Part shown: positions 11,999 to 21,557 of the stretch, in pieces
How the letters are laid out: each line of letters begins with the position of its first letter
How positions within the stretch are numbered: the first letter of the stretch is position 1
Assembly: GCF_041146395.1 (NCBI RefSeq)
Contig: NC_090989.1
Location: forward strand, 223,046,843 to 223,110,842
From: Eulemur rufifrons
Lineage: Eukaryota; Chordata; Mammalia; Primates; Lemuridae
DNA: 64,000 nucleotides
Reading direction: 5' to 3'
Notes under the pieces: model-generated
Told to the model about the DNA's origin: nothing
What the model saw: the letters and a program-made list of their open reading frames with translations, nothing else
Database searches by the model: none
Program-made: the position numbers and the translations under genes

Positions 11999-12383
11999 TC
12001 TTTTTTTCTTTTTCTTTTTCTTTTTCTTTTTCTTTTTCTTTTTCTTTTTTTTTTGAGACAGAGTCTCACTTTATTGCCCCGGCTAAAGTACCATGGCGTC
12101 AGCCTAGCTCACAGCAACCTCAAACTCCTGGGCTCAAGCGATCCTACTGCCTCAGCCTCTCGAGTAGCTGAGACTATAGGCATGCGCCACCATGCCCAGC
12201 TAATTTTTTCTATGTATATTTTCAGTTGTCCAGCTAATTTCTTTCTATTTTTTTTTTTTTTTTAGTAGAGACAGGGTCTCACTTTTGCTCAGACTGGTAT
12301 CGAACTCCGGAGCTCAGGCGATCCTCCCACCTCGACCTCCCAGAGTGTTAGGATTATAGGCGTGAGCCACCACCACACCCAGC
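11999..12383 (-). mobile_element. Alu SINE, reverse orientation, with (TTTTC)n tail
   Basis: It opens with a (TTTTC)n-expanded tail (about 12,001-12,053), then GAGACAGAGTCTCACTTTAT, both Alu arms, and ends CACCACACCCAGCC. The middle has the strepsirrhine-like TCTATGTATATTTTCAGTTG block and an extra T-rich expansion near 12,248-12,263. Flanking CAGTTTTTGGCTTTC (11,986) and CAGTTTTTTGGCATTC (12,384) form an imperfect target duplication. Divergence is higher than in the other full-length copies of this type. Its open frames are simple repeat and Alu translations. Confidence 0.93.
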
Positions 12384-12629
12384 CAGTTTTTTGGCATTCT
12401 TAAAGCTAGTGTATTGGTAAAAACAAAGGCAGATTTAACCAGTCGAGGAAGACTGAGCGTAACTCACTTTACCCTGAAACAGGAAGGGATTATTGAGACT
12501 TACAGCATTAGATTGCCATTTCTTGGTAGTCTTTGGTTATGTGACTTAATATGCTGAGTCACCTGTCTGTCTTTTCACACTTTCCTCTCCTAGAAGTAGG
12601 GAGAGGGAGGCAGACACAGACGATCTCAC

Positions 12630-12790
12630 CTAGGTGTTTTCAAACTTGGCTGAGCCTATAAATTACCTGGGGATTTCTTAAGTCCCACTGTAGGCATAAC
12701 TAAACCAGAATGAGGATAGGATCTAAAGATCAATATTTTCCACAGGCTCAGGGGGTTATTTGGATGCAGAGCCAGGTTGGAAACTCACAG
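12630..12790 (+). mobile_element. MER5-like hAT relic
   Basis: The segment TTTTCAAACTTGGCTGAGCC, AAATTACCTGGGGATTTCTT and a GATCAATATTTTCCACAGGC segment resembles the MER5 group, as does the copy at 7806. It is strongly diverged and the assignment is tentative. Confidence 0.5.
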
Positions 12791-13289
12791 CCTAATCTTT
12801 TCAGTTTAGAAATGAGAAGATGGAGATTTTCAGAGAATTTTAATGGCTTAAACTTAGCTACATTTGCACCACTTATTATTCATCAGAATGAAAGCCTCAT
12901 ATCCCTTGTATTGCTTCTTATATACTACAGAGTCTCAATTTTTTTATTCTCCTCTTATGGTATCACAGTGCCATAGGAATCTAGGGTACTTGGCCAAAAA
13001 GTTTTTCAGGCTTAGGACAGTTAAAAGAGGTCAAGTTGAAAGTCATAGCACCCCAAATGGTGCTTAGATTAGTTGGGAAGTATTGTGTAATTTTAGCTTA
13101 TCACCCTCTTCTTCCTACATGTCCCTCCCTAGGTTCCCTCTCTCCTCTTTGTTTCCTAGCCAGATTCCTCCAGGACACGTCGGAGAATTTTTAGTTCCAG
13201 GGGATTTTAAACTAACAATTCTGAAAGAGTAGCCTTTCTCTTCTAGTTTATATAGCTGTGAGTTTCAGGAGGGGAGACCAGGCTGCCTG

Positions 13290-13460
13290 ATGGAGTAGAG
13301 AGAGCAAAGGCTTAGAATCACATCGACCTGGGTTCAGATTCTGACCCTACTGGCTATGTGTGCAAAGTAAGGCTTTAATGCTTTCATTTATAACATAGGG
13401 ACTCTATGGCCTGCTTCAGAGTTGCTTGAGTTAATGTGTGTGAAGTGCTAGGCACCTGAT
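13290..13460 (+). repeat. MIR SINE
   Basis: MIR order is visible: AGAGCAAAGGCTTAGAATCA, GACCTGGGTTCAGATTCTGA, a TACTGGCTATGTGTG block and a GTGAAGTGCTAGGCACCTGA tail. Confidence 0.78.
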
Positions 13461-13655
13461 AGCAGCTCACTCTATTTTAATTCCTTTCTTTGTTCTCCCA
13501 TAGATAGGAAGTTTAGGTGAAATTGGCTTCCAGTTTGCTTGTTCCAACTTAGTGTAGTTTATTCTTGAAAATGTGCTGAAACCCTGTCGTTCCCAGCCAT
13601 TGCCATGTATACTGGGTGTGGCAGTAAAAGCAAAGTGCTCACCCTTAACGAATTG

Positions 13656-13780
13656 AAAATTTAATTGAGGAAGTAGACCAGCAGTTACAAAGCAGCATAG
13701 TTGAAAATCTACTTGAAGAAGTAGATCAGTAATTACAAAGCAGTGAGACACTTGAAGGAAGTGACACTTGAAGGAAGTGA
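13656..13780. repeat. Local tandem duplications
   Basis: Two segments near 13,661-13,696 and 13,706-13,742 match closely (AAGTAGACCAGCAGTTACAA against AAGTAGATCAGTAATTACAA). Immediately downstream the 16-mer GACACTTGAAGGAAGT is repeated perfectly at 13,747-13,762 and 13,763-13,778. The surroundings resemble no family I can name with confidence. Confidence 0.8.
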
Positions 13781-14436
13781 GGAAAGCTCAGAATATAGTG
13801 GGAGCACAGAGAAATGGCTCCAATGGCTGGGCTCATTGGAAACAGCCGCCAGAAGGAGGGGGAATACACAGTCTGAGTCTGGAGGAGTGAGTACAAGTTA
13901 TCTGGTGGGCTGCTGGGTGATAGGGAGTGATATATAGCCCTTCATCTCAGCTCTACAACTTGATAGTGTATAGAGGTGGGGAGAGACATGGGGATGGTTG
14001 GGGATAAAAAGGAGGGTAGAGTCCAGGTACACTGAGAGGTCTTCGGAAATTTTCTACCATGCTGTGGACCTTTTGAAGTGGCATTCCCATAAAATCAGGA
14101 ACGAAGAGCCAAGGTGAAATTCTTGGTTACTTGAGACCATCTGATGTTAAAGATGACAACTCATTAGGGGCATGTTGCCTCAGCTACCCAGGTCCAGTCC
14201 TGCGTTCACATGTTATCAGCCTTCCTTGACCTGCCCTTGTGGGGGGACTTGCCATTCTTCCTGTCCCCACTACTGCTGCAGCATATTTCACTCTTTTGTT
14301 TGCAGTGAAGAGTGCTAAATTTGCAAAATCTCCTTTCTGTTGTTACAAGTCAGTGGACCCAGCTAGGAGAACATGTTCTATGCTTTGTCTATTAGAGGAG
14401 GTAATCACAAAAGTACCAGTAGTCTAAAGCAGCTTA

Positions 14437-14475
14437 GTTTTATATATGTGTGTGTATATATATATGTATGTAAAA
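14437..14475. repeat. (TA/TG)n microsatellite
   Basis: An interrupted run of TATATATGTGTGTGTATATA type. Simple sequence only. Confidence 0.85.
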
Positions 14476-14664
14476 TGAACTAGCATTTTTTTATTTAGAA
14501 AATTGAAAATGATTTTTTAAAGTGCTGGATAAGGGTTTGAAAATGAGCATTATAAAAATTATTATAATCTTACTGAAGGGCAGAGTGGCAGCATTTATCA
14601 CACTTTAAAAAAAGAGTGTTATCTGTAAGAGTTCTGCTTCCAGGAATTCATACTAAAGAAATAA

Positions 14665-14930
14665 TGGGAGATGACGTATGGTATAGTGATTAAAGGGTCC
14701 ACTCAGTGGTCATACAGACCTCATTTTCATCCTGGCTTTACCACCAATTTGCTTTATAGCCTTAAGGAAGTTACTTAGCCTCTCCAACCTTCAGTTTCCT
14801 CTTCTATAAAATGGGGATGATGATAATTCCTATCTCACTGAGTGATGCAAATTGAATGAGAAGATCCACATAAAGTGGTTATCAGAGTGCTCTTCCTAAG
14901 TGCTCAATAAACACTGGCTATTATATTAAA
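14665..14930 (+). repeat. MIR SINE, near full length
   Basis: Contains TATGGTATAGTGATTAAAGG, a CTGGCTTTACCACCAATTTG block, AGTTACTTAGCCTCTCCAAC, TCCTCTTCTATAAAATGGGG and a terminal AAGTGCTCAATAAACACTGG. It is a complete diverged MIR in sense orientation. Confidence 0.83.
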
Positions 14931-15339
14931 TACGAAAGTTTGATGTATAAAAGTAGAGTTTATAATAGTGGAAAACTAGAACAACTGTAACCCTCCAATA
15001 GTGAGGGATTAGTTACTTTACAGTCCATCACAAGTGGAATTTTTTTTGCAACTAAAAATATTATTTGAAGAAAACTGTTCACAATAGGTTGAGGATATAA
15101 CACTATAAATATGGAGTAGGCCTAATATAATTTTTAGTATATTTATTATCATTGAGTAAGACAGCAAATACTTTAAAGTGTTTGAATTAGTGCTTGGCAC
15201 GTAGTTAAGTGCTCAGCAGTTATTTATACATACGTACACAATGTTGTGGGATATTTTTTCTTTTTTATAATGAGCATGGATTAGTTTTCTAGTCAGATAA
15301 AAAGAATTAGAGGATAATGGTTAGTAGTGCTATGGGGTA

Positions 15340-15511
15340 GAATTATGAGACTTTAATTTTCAATTTTATGTTCCCTGTGATGTTTGCATGTTTAAATGAA
15401 CATATATTTAAGTAAATTTCAAAATACTCTTAATTTTGACAGTAGGGTGGGAGGAAAGCCTCACAGTCATGTAGCGTTTATTACTACTAGCCAATTAAAA
15501 ATTGATATGGT
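15340..15511 (+). repeat. Unnamed diverged repeat R, copy 1 (left part)
   Basis: From GAATTATGAGACTTTAATTT to CCAATTAAAAATTGATATGG this matches the segment at 41,721-41,905 along its length, with the shared order TATGTTCCCTGTGATG, CATGTTTAAAT, then a TTGACAGTAGGGTGGGAGGA-like block. Copy 1 is interrupted by the Alu at 15,512-15,805 and continues for about 25 bases after it (to about 15,830). It may be the tail of an old L1/HAL1-type element. I cannot name the family. Confidence 0.65.
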
Positions 15512-15805
15512 GGCCAGGTGCAATGGCTTGTGCCTGTAATCCCAGCACTTTGGGAGGCCAAGGCTGAAGGATTACTTGAGGACAAGAGTTGGAGACCAGC
15601 CTAGGCAATACAGTGAGACTGTGTCTCTACAAAAAATTAGCCGGGCATGGTGGCATGCGCTTGTAGTCCCAGTTACTCGGGAGGCTGAGGTAGAAGGATC
15701 ACCTGAGCCCAGGAATTCAAGATTACAGTGAACTTTGATGGTGCCACTGCACTCCAGCTTGGACAACAGAATGAGACCCTGTCTCAAAAAAATAAAAAAT
15801 AAAAA
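15512..15805 (+). mobile_element. Alu SINE, old (AluJ-like), sense orientation
   Basis: Begins GGCCAGGTGCAATGGCTTGT, contains both arms (AATCCCAGCACTTTGGGAGG; AAAAATTAGCCGGGCATGG) and ends in an A-rich tail with AAATAAAAAATAAAAA. It lacks the TCTATATA block of the younger strepsirrhine copies. The flanks AAAAATTGATATGGTG and AAAAAGTTGATAGGGTG are an imperfect target duplication. The reverse-strand 140-codon frame here is Alu and L1 translation. Confidence 0.95.
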
Positions 15806-15835
15806 GTTGATAGGGTGCATCACCTGAAAAAGCAC

Positions 15836-17340
15836 ATAGGGTGATTTCCTCAAAAAGGGTGTACAAATGGCCAATAAAGACATGAAGAGATATTCAACAT
15901 CATTACCAGTAGGGAAATGGAAATCAGAACCACAGTGAGTAAAATACCACTTCACACCAACGAAGATGGCTAAAATAAAGATAGGCAATAACAAGTATTG
16001 ATAAGGGAGGATGTAGAGAGATTGGAACCCTTATATATGACTGGTAGGAATGTAAAATGGTGCAGCCATGTGGAAAATAGTTTGGCATTACCTCAAAATA
16101 TTAAACATAAAATTACCATATATGGAAAAAATTATAGTTAATAACAATATATTATTAAAAAATTACTATATATGACATTTCATACCAAAACTTGGACAAG
16201 AACGTTTACAGCCACATTATTCATAGTAGCCCAAAAAATGGTAACAATCCAAATGTTCATCATATGAGGAATAGAAAACAAAATGTAGAATATCCATACA
16301 GTGGAAGATTGGCCATAAAAAAGGAATGAAGTACTGATACATGCTGTAATGTGGATGACCCTTGAAAACATTATGCTGCTTAAAAGCAGCCAGATTCAAA
16401 AGGCCACATACTGTATGATTCCATTTATATGACATGTTCACAATAGGCATAGCAGATTAGGGGGTGCCAGATGCTGGAGAGGAGGGGATGGAGCTTAGCT
16501 TATGATAGGAATGGGGTTTTCTGAGGGGTGATAAAAATGCTTGGAGTTAGCCAGGCACAGGACAAAAACTGCATGATTTTACTTAGATGAGGTATCTCTG
16601 GTAGTCAGACTCATAGAAGAAGAAAGTAAAATGTTGGTTTTCAAGGGTTGAGATGGGGGATATGGGGAGTTGTTGTTCATTGGGTATAGAGCTTCATACA
16701 AGAAAAAAAAGTTCTGAGAGCCGCTGTACAACAATGTGCCTATAGTTAGCAATATGTACTATACACTTAAAAACTTTCCAAGAAGGTAGACTTCATGTTA
16801 TGTGTTTTTATCACCACAAAAATAAACAAATATCTATATGGACCTGTTGATACAGGCAGCAATTCAGATGAATCTCCAGGGAAGTATTCTGAATGAAAAA
16901 ATCTAATTCCAGAAGGTTACATACCATATGATTCCATTTATATAACATTTTTATAAAAACAAAATTGTAGAAACAGAGGCAAGATGAGTGATTACAGGGG
17001 CTTAGGGACAGGAGAGAGGAAGTGGACGTGGTTATAAAAGGACAACATAAAGAATCTTGCCTATAGTGGAAAGTACACACTTCTGAATAAATAGTGTAGA
17101 ACAAAACACACATAATTGAGTACAAAAACGAGGTAAATCTAAATAAGAGAACTAAATTGTATAAATTTGAATATTTTAGTTGTGACACATTTTTGCAAAA
17201 TGTTACCATTAGGGGAAACAGGACAAAGTATAGAAGGAAACTGCATAATAAAAAATTTTCAACTAAAAAAAAATTCTTGAAATTAGATACTGGTGATGGC
17301 CGCACAGCTCTGTAGATATGCTAAAAATTACTGATTTCTT
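15836..17340 (+). mobile_element. Old L1 3' ends, several adjoining pieces
   Basis: The first piece (about 15,836-16,550) has L1 ORF2-end/3'-UTR blocks such as ACAAATGGCCAATAAAGACA, GGTGCAGCCATGTGGAAAAT and CACATTATTCATAGTAGCCC. A second piece (about 16,560-16,830) ends TTTTTATCACCACAAAAATA. A third (about 16,830-17,340) repeats the CATATGATTCCATTTATATA block already seen at about 16,408-16,435. The repeated block shows at least two separate 3' ends. All are degenerate and in the same orientation as PTAR1. Confidence 0.8.
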
Positions 17341-18118
17341 TTTCAACTTCAAAAATTTATTCTCAAATTCATTAGAAAGAATAAAGCTTTAAGAAATTGT
17401 TGGAAAAAAGGAAAAATAAGGAAGATTATACAGTTGGATATTTAAATGTTTATTAAGACAGAGTAATCAAAACTGTGGTACTGTTTTAAGAATAGGCTCA
17501 GTAATGGAAGAGAATATAGCCCAGAAACAAATCCCAATACATAATACTTACAGATTTCATTAATAGTGAATATGGCATTTCACATTACTTAGAGCAAGGA
17601 TTCTTTGTTTAACTCGTGATGCAGGTAAAATTGATTGACTTTTTAGAAAATAATTAAGTTAGACTTTTTATCTCATATACCAAACTGAACTCTGAACTCT
17701 AAGTGAAATAAAAATCTATATGAAGAAAAAGAGACCTGTTGGATATTATGCTAAGTAAAATAGGCCAGGCACAGAAAGACCAATATTGCATGACCTCGCT
17801 TATGGGTAGAGTCTAAAAAAGTTGAATACATAGAAGCAGAAAGTAGAATAATGACTGCAGGGGCAGAGGATGGATTGGGAAAAGGAGAGTTGCTGGTAAT
17901 AGGGTACAAAGTTTTAGTTAGGATGAATAAATTTTGGAGATCAGTTGTTGCAGAGCATGGTGACTCTAGATAATAACGTATACCTAAAAATTGTTAGGAG
18001 AATAGGTCTTAAATATTCTTACAACAAAAAGGAAAATGACCATATGAGATGATGGGTATGTGAATTATCTTGATTGTGGTAATCATTTCACAGTGTATAC
18101 TTAAAAACAGGTTGTATA
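17340..18118 (+). mobile_element. Old L1 ORF2 end and 3' UTR fragment
   Basis: The part around 17,455-17,500 (AGAGTAATCAAAACTGTGGT) corresponds to the region near the end of L1 ORF2. The part from 17,720 (GAGACCTGTTGGATATTATG, GACCTCGCTTATGGG) to GTATACTTAAAAACAGGTTG is L1 3' UTR. Reading frames are broken throughout. Confidence 0.75.
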
Positions 18119-18195
18119 CCATAAATATATATAAATATATATAATAATATATATAATATATATAATAATATATATAATAAATATATATATAAATT
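18119..18195. repeat. AT-rich simple repeat
   Basis: An irregular (TATATAA)n array terminates the L1 3' end before it. Its reverse strand gives a Tyr/Ile-only open frame, which is an artefact of composition. Confidence 0.9.
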
Positions 18196-19085
18196 TTATT
18201 TGTCAAAGCTGCAGGGAAAAAAGGAAAAAAAATTTAAAAATCAATTGCAATAATATAATCTATGGAGAAAAATATTTATAACGTATAGGAGAGAGATTTA
18301 ATATCCTTAATATATAAAGATCTCTTACAAACCCATGAGAAGAAGAATGACTCACAAATAGTAAATATCACAAATAGTAAGTTAGGCAATTTATAAAAAT
18401 AGATAATTAGGTAAAATAGGCAATTCATAAATGAAGAAACAAAGGAAAAACAATCATATAAGAAAAAAATATTTAGGCTTAATGATTAACGAAATATAAA
18501 TTGAAATGTGATTTTCTATTTATTGCATTAGTGAAGATTAAAGTATTAATGAAGAATTTAATTTAGGAAATAGGCATTAACATGTACTTCCAGTAGGAGT
18601 ATAAATTATACAACCTTTCCAGAGGGCACTTTGGCAGTACATATCAAGAACCAAACATAGTTTTTCTCTGCTTCAGCAAGTATTCTTCTAGAAATTTCTC
18701 CTAAATAAATAGATAGCACATAGATTTATATATAAGAGTGTTATGTATACAAGAGTAGAAACAAATAGAGGAATGGTTAAAATATGGTAATATTGAGGGC
18801 GAAATATTATACAAGAGTTAAAAATTATATTATAGAATAATATTTAATGCCATAGGAATATGATAATAACTTAAGTGGAATAAAATCAGTATAAAAGAGT
18901 ATCCCAAGTTTGTGTTAAAAATAAACTATGTGCATGTGTAGTCACAAAAAAAATATCCAAAAGATTGGTTTTATGTCAGAATGTTAGAATAATGATCTCT
19001 GGCCAATAGAATCATAGGTGATTTTTGTTTGCGTTTTTTATATTTTTCTATATTATTGAAATTTTCTATAATGATCACTTTTAGA
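18196..19085 (+). mobile_element. Old L1/HAL1-like 3' fragment
   Basis: Blocks such as GATCTCTTACAAACCCATGA, CTTCCAGTAGGAGTATAAAT, CAGAGGGCACTTTGGCAGTA and GAGGAATGGTTAAAATATGG are typical of ancient LINE ends. It is AT-rich and without open frame. Confidence 0.65.
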
Positions 19086-19332
19086 AGTGATAAAAATCAG
19101 AAGGAAAATCAAATGTTATTTTTAAAAATTTACAAGACTGATGGCATGTACATTTTTAGTAGCCTTTCGTTTTCAACCTGTTATTCCTCTTGTTTCATAA
19201 CCCTGATTATAGTTTTCTTATAGTTTATTTATTCACTCATTTTTTATATGGAAATTGGAAAAGAATAAGGACATTTCAGGTATGTCATATAAAGTTCATT
19301 CATTCTCTCAGTACCTTACAGTTAAGCCATAT

Positions 19333-19531
19333 CTTTAATTTTCTATTTTTTTATTATCATCATCATCATTATTGTTTTTAGAGACCAGGTCTCACTGTGT
19401 CGCCCAGGCTGAAGTGCAGTGAGTGGTCTGATCATAGCTCACTGTAACCTCCATTTCCTGGGCTCAAGCAGTCCTCCCACCTCGGCCTCCCAACATGCTG
19501 GGATTACAGGCGTGAGCCACCACACTCAGCC
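19333..19531 (-). mobile_element. Free left Alu monomer (FLAM-like), reverse orientation
   Basis: Only one Alu arm is present, from a T-rich tail through GAGACCAGGTCTCACTGTGT to GAGCCACCACACTCAGCC. The perfect direct repeat TAAGCCATAT at 19,323-19,332 and 19,532-19,541 brackets it, so it inserted as a monomer and is not a truncated dimer. It is a fossil from before Alu dimerisation. Confidence 0.85.
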
Positions 19532-21252
19532 TAAGCCATATAGATTGCTTAAAAGTAGTTGTTGTTTTTTTGTTTAAATCATTGCCTTTATTTATATACC
19601 TTTTTATTTTAATAAGAAAATGTCCTAGATTCCTGTTAAAGTTTCCTCTTTGGTTTAATATGCATGTTTATATCTTAGGGAAAAGAATGTAGTGGATTTT
19701 TCTCTAAAAAAGTCTTAAGAATTTTTTTAAGACATTAAGTTGATTTTGTTGAATAACTTTCATGTGTGTAAAATTAAACAATGAATTACAATTTTTGTAC
19801 ATAGAAATACTCTGTAATAATCTGAAGGTTTTTTTTATGTTATATAAGTTCATTGTAAACAAATGGAGTCCTCTTTTCAGTCCATATTAAGAAGCCATAC
19901 CAAAGTTAAAAAGCTGCTGTATTAATAGCCTAAATGTCCTACAGGTTAAGTCTTCAAAACAGTAATAACATTAAGAGAATTTTTTTTTCAGGTAGAGGTT
20001 TTATCTGGTACTTTAACATTGCTCATCTTTTAAACTCAAATAAATGATCTCGTTTTTTATTTCTCAGAGACTGGACAGCTATAGCCTCTAGAATAAATTT
20101 AGATGGCTATGAATAAACTCATTAGAACGTAAAGGAGATATTTAAAACATTCCACTGATACAACTAATATAATTTGACCATCCTGTCTGGAAGTAACCTT
20201 ATTCCTTTGTACTAGTCATCTCTTCTATTACATTGTTCATTCATCTGTTCATAAAATATTTATGTATCCACTCTGATGTCAGTAGGTATAGGGGATTGAA
20301 ACATCAATTAGGAATAACTAAATATCTTAAAGCACCTGCAGAGTTTAGTGGGAACGAACCGATGCACAGAAAATTCTTTAATATGTTATGTATACAAGTG
20401 TTGGAGTTGCAGAACCAGGAAAGATTTTTTCTAGGGAAGTAAAGGGGTATAAGAAATGGCATTTGCCTGGGACCCTTGACAAGCAGGTAAAGGTGTCATT
20501 TGGCATTACACTGTGTATATTATTCACTGTTCACAAGTGTGTCTTTTTTTCCTTAGCTGGTCTGAAAATCCTCTGGTGGAATGTGGTAGGCCCTCAATAT
20601 ACCTTTCACTGATCAAAACTGATGTATATTTGCTACCTGTCCAAGACACTGCCAGATAATTTTTTCCATAAATGCTGCTTTTAAAAATAATTTCATTTGA
20701 ATTTCTTTTATTTACAGGATTGGTAGTACAAAGATTTAAACAATTTACTGCTGAATTTTATTTCTTTTGTTTAAAAAACTCATTTATCATTGATGTTAAG
20801 TTTGAGATGAATAGTGAAAATCATGAGCTCTTGAAAAATCCTATTATTCACGCATCATGTTTTTGTGCTAACCCCCTAAAATTAAGTAGTGAAAAAGACA
20901 GACCTGGTCTCTGCCCTCATGAAACTTATTAGTGAAGAATTTGAATTTTCTATGTGTGTACCAATCAGAATGTGATTTGTCAAGGTCCAGGGAAAGAATG
21001 ATAGGTCCTTAAATTTTGTTCTGTTGTTTTGTTTTGTTTTGTTTAACTATCACTTTATGAGGGAAAGGGGAAACTGGCATGTCTTAAGCTTCTACTAAGT
21101 AACGGCGCTGTGCTGGACATTATATACAAAATATTGGTAAGAATGGTATTGTCAGCAAAACAAAGAACAAACCAAAAGAAATCAGAAGCATTAGTGGAAA
21201 AAGAAAAATTTTTGGGAATTCCTCTTCTCACTTCCCTTTTTCTTCCTACAAG

Positions 21253-21557
21253 ATTCTTCTTGATGAACTATCTTCTACTAAACATTGGGCGTCCATACAC
21301 GTTTCAGACCACAGTGGATTTCACTACCGCCAGTTTTTGTTAAAGTCTTTGATTAGCCAAACTGTGACAGACAGTTCTGTGTTGGAGCAAAACCCTTTGA
21401 GAAGCGAGCCATCCCCAGTTCTTCCAAAAGATGAAGAAGCAGCAGCTTCAACAGAGGAACCAAGGATAAATCTTCCTCATCTTCTAGAAGAAGAAGTTGA
21501 GTTCAGCACTGATCTTATCGATTCCTACCCAGGACATGAAACCCTTTGGTGTCATAG
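21253..21557 (+). CDS. PTAR1: PTAR1 internal coding exon (305 nt)
   Basis: Acceptor TTCCTACAAG ends at 21,252 and donor GTAAGA starts at 21,558. It reads ILLDELSSTKHWASIHVSDH, then SGFHYRQFLLKSLISQTV, a variable acidic linker (DSSVLEQNPLRSEPSPVLPK, DEEAAASTEEPRINLPHLL), and EEEVEFSTDLIDSYPGHETL before WCH and AG of an Arg. HYRQFLL and HETLWCHRR are further PFTA-type repeats. The linker at roughly residues 240-265 is where most substitutions relative to the human protein (as I recall it) fall. Entry phase is 0 and exit phase 2, matching both neighbours. Confidence 0.96.

Larger units (their letters stand above)
11796..21252 (+). other. PTAR1: PTAR1 intron between exons at 11582 and 21253 (about 9.5 kb)
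   Basis: The longest intron in the window, phase 0, starting GTAGGA and ending TTCCTACAAG. It is rich in transposons: Alu at 11,999 and 15,512, FLAM at 19,333, MIRs, a MER5-like element, and a dense pile of old L1 pieces at 15.8-19.1 kb. The stretch 19,542-21,252 shows only diverged AT-rich sequence and a short (GTTTT)n at about 21,023-21,044. I recognised no additional exon. Confidence 0.85.

Noticed and set aside
15572..15994. A 140-codon minus-strand frame
   Set aside because: It is the antisense of the Alu at 15,512 joined to L1 sequence. The typical Alu-encoded peptide pattern is recognisable.
16811..17305. A 164-codon minus-strand frame
   Set aside because: It lies antisense to L1 3' UTR pieces and is a hydrophobic Phe/Leu/Tyr composition artefact of A-rich plus-strand sequence.
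18009..18206. A Tyr/Ile-only minus-strand frame
   Set aside because: Translation of an AT-rich simple repeat.
21110..21343. Open frame overlapping the start of the exon at 21,253 in another register
   Set aside because: Its register differs from PTAR1, and the acceptor at 21,252 with phase 0 explains the real coding frame.
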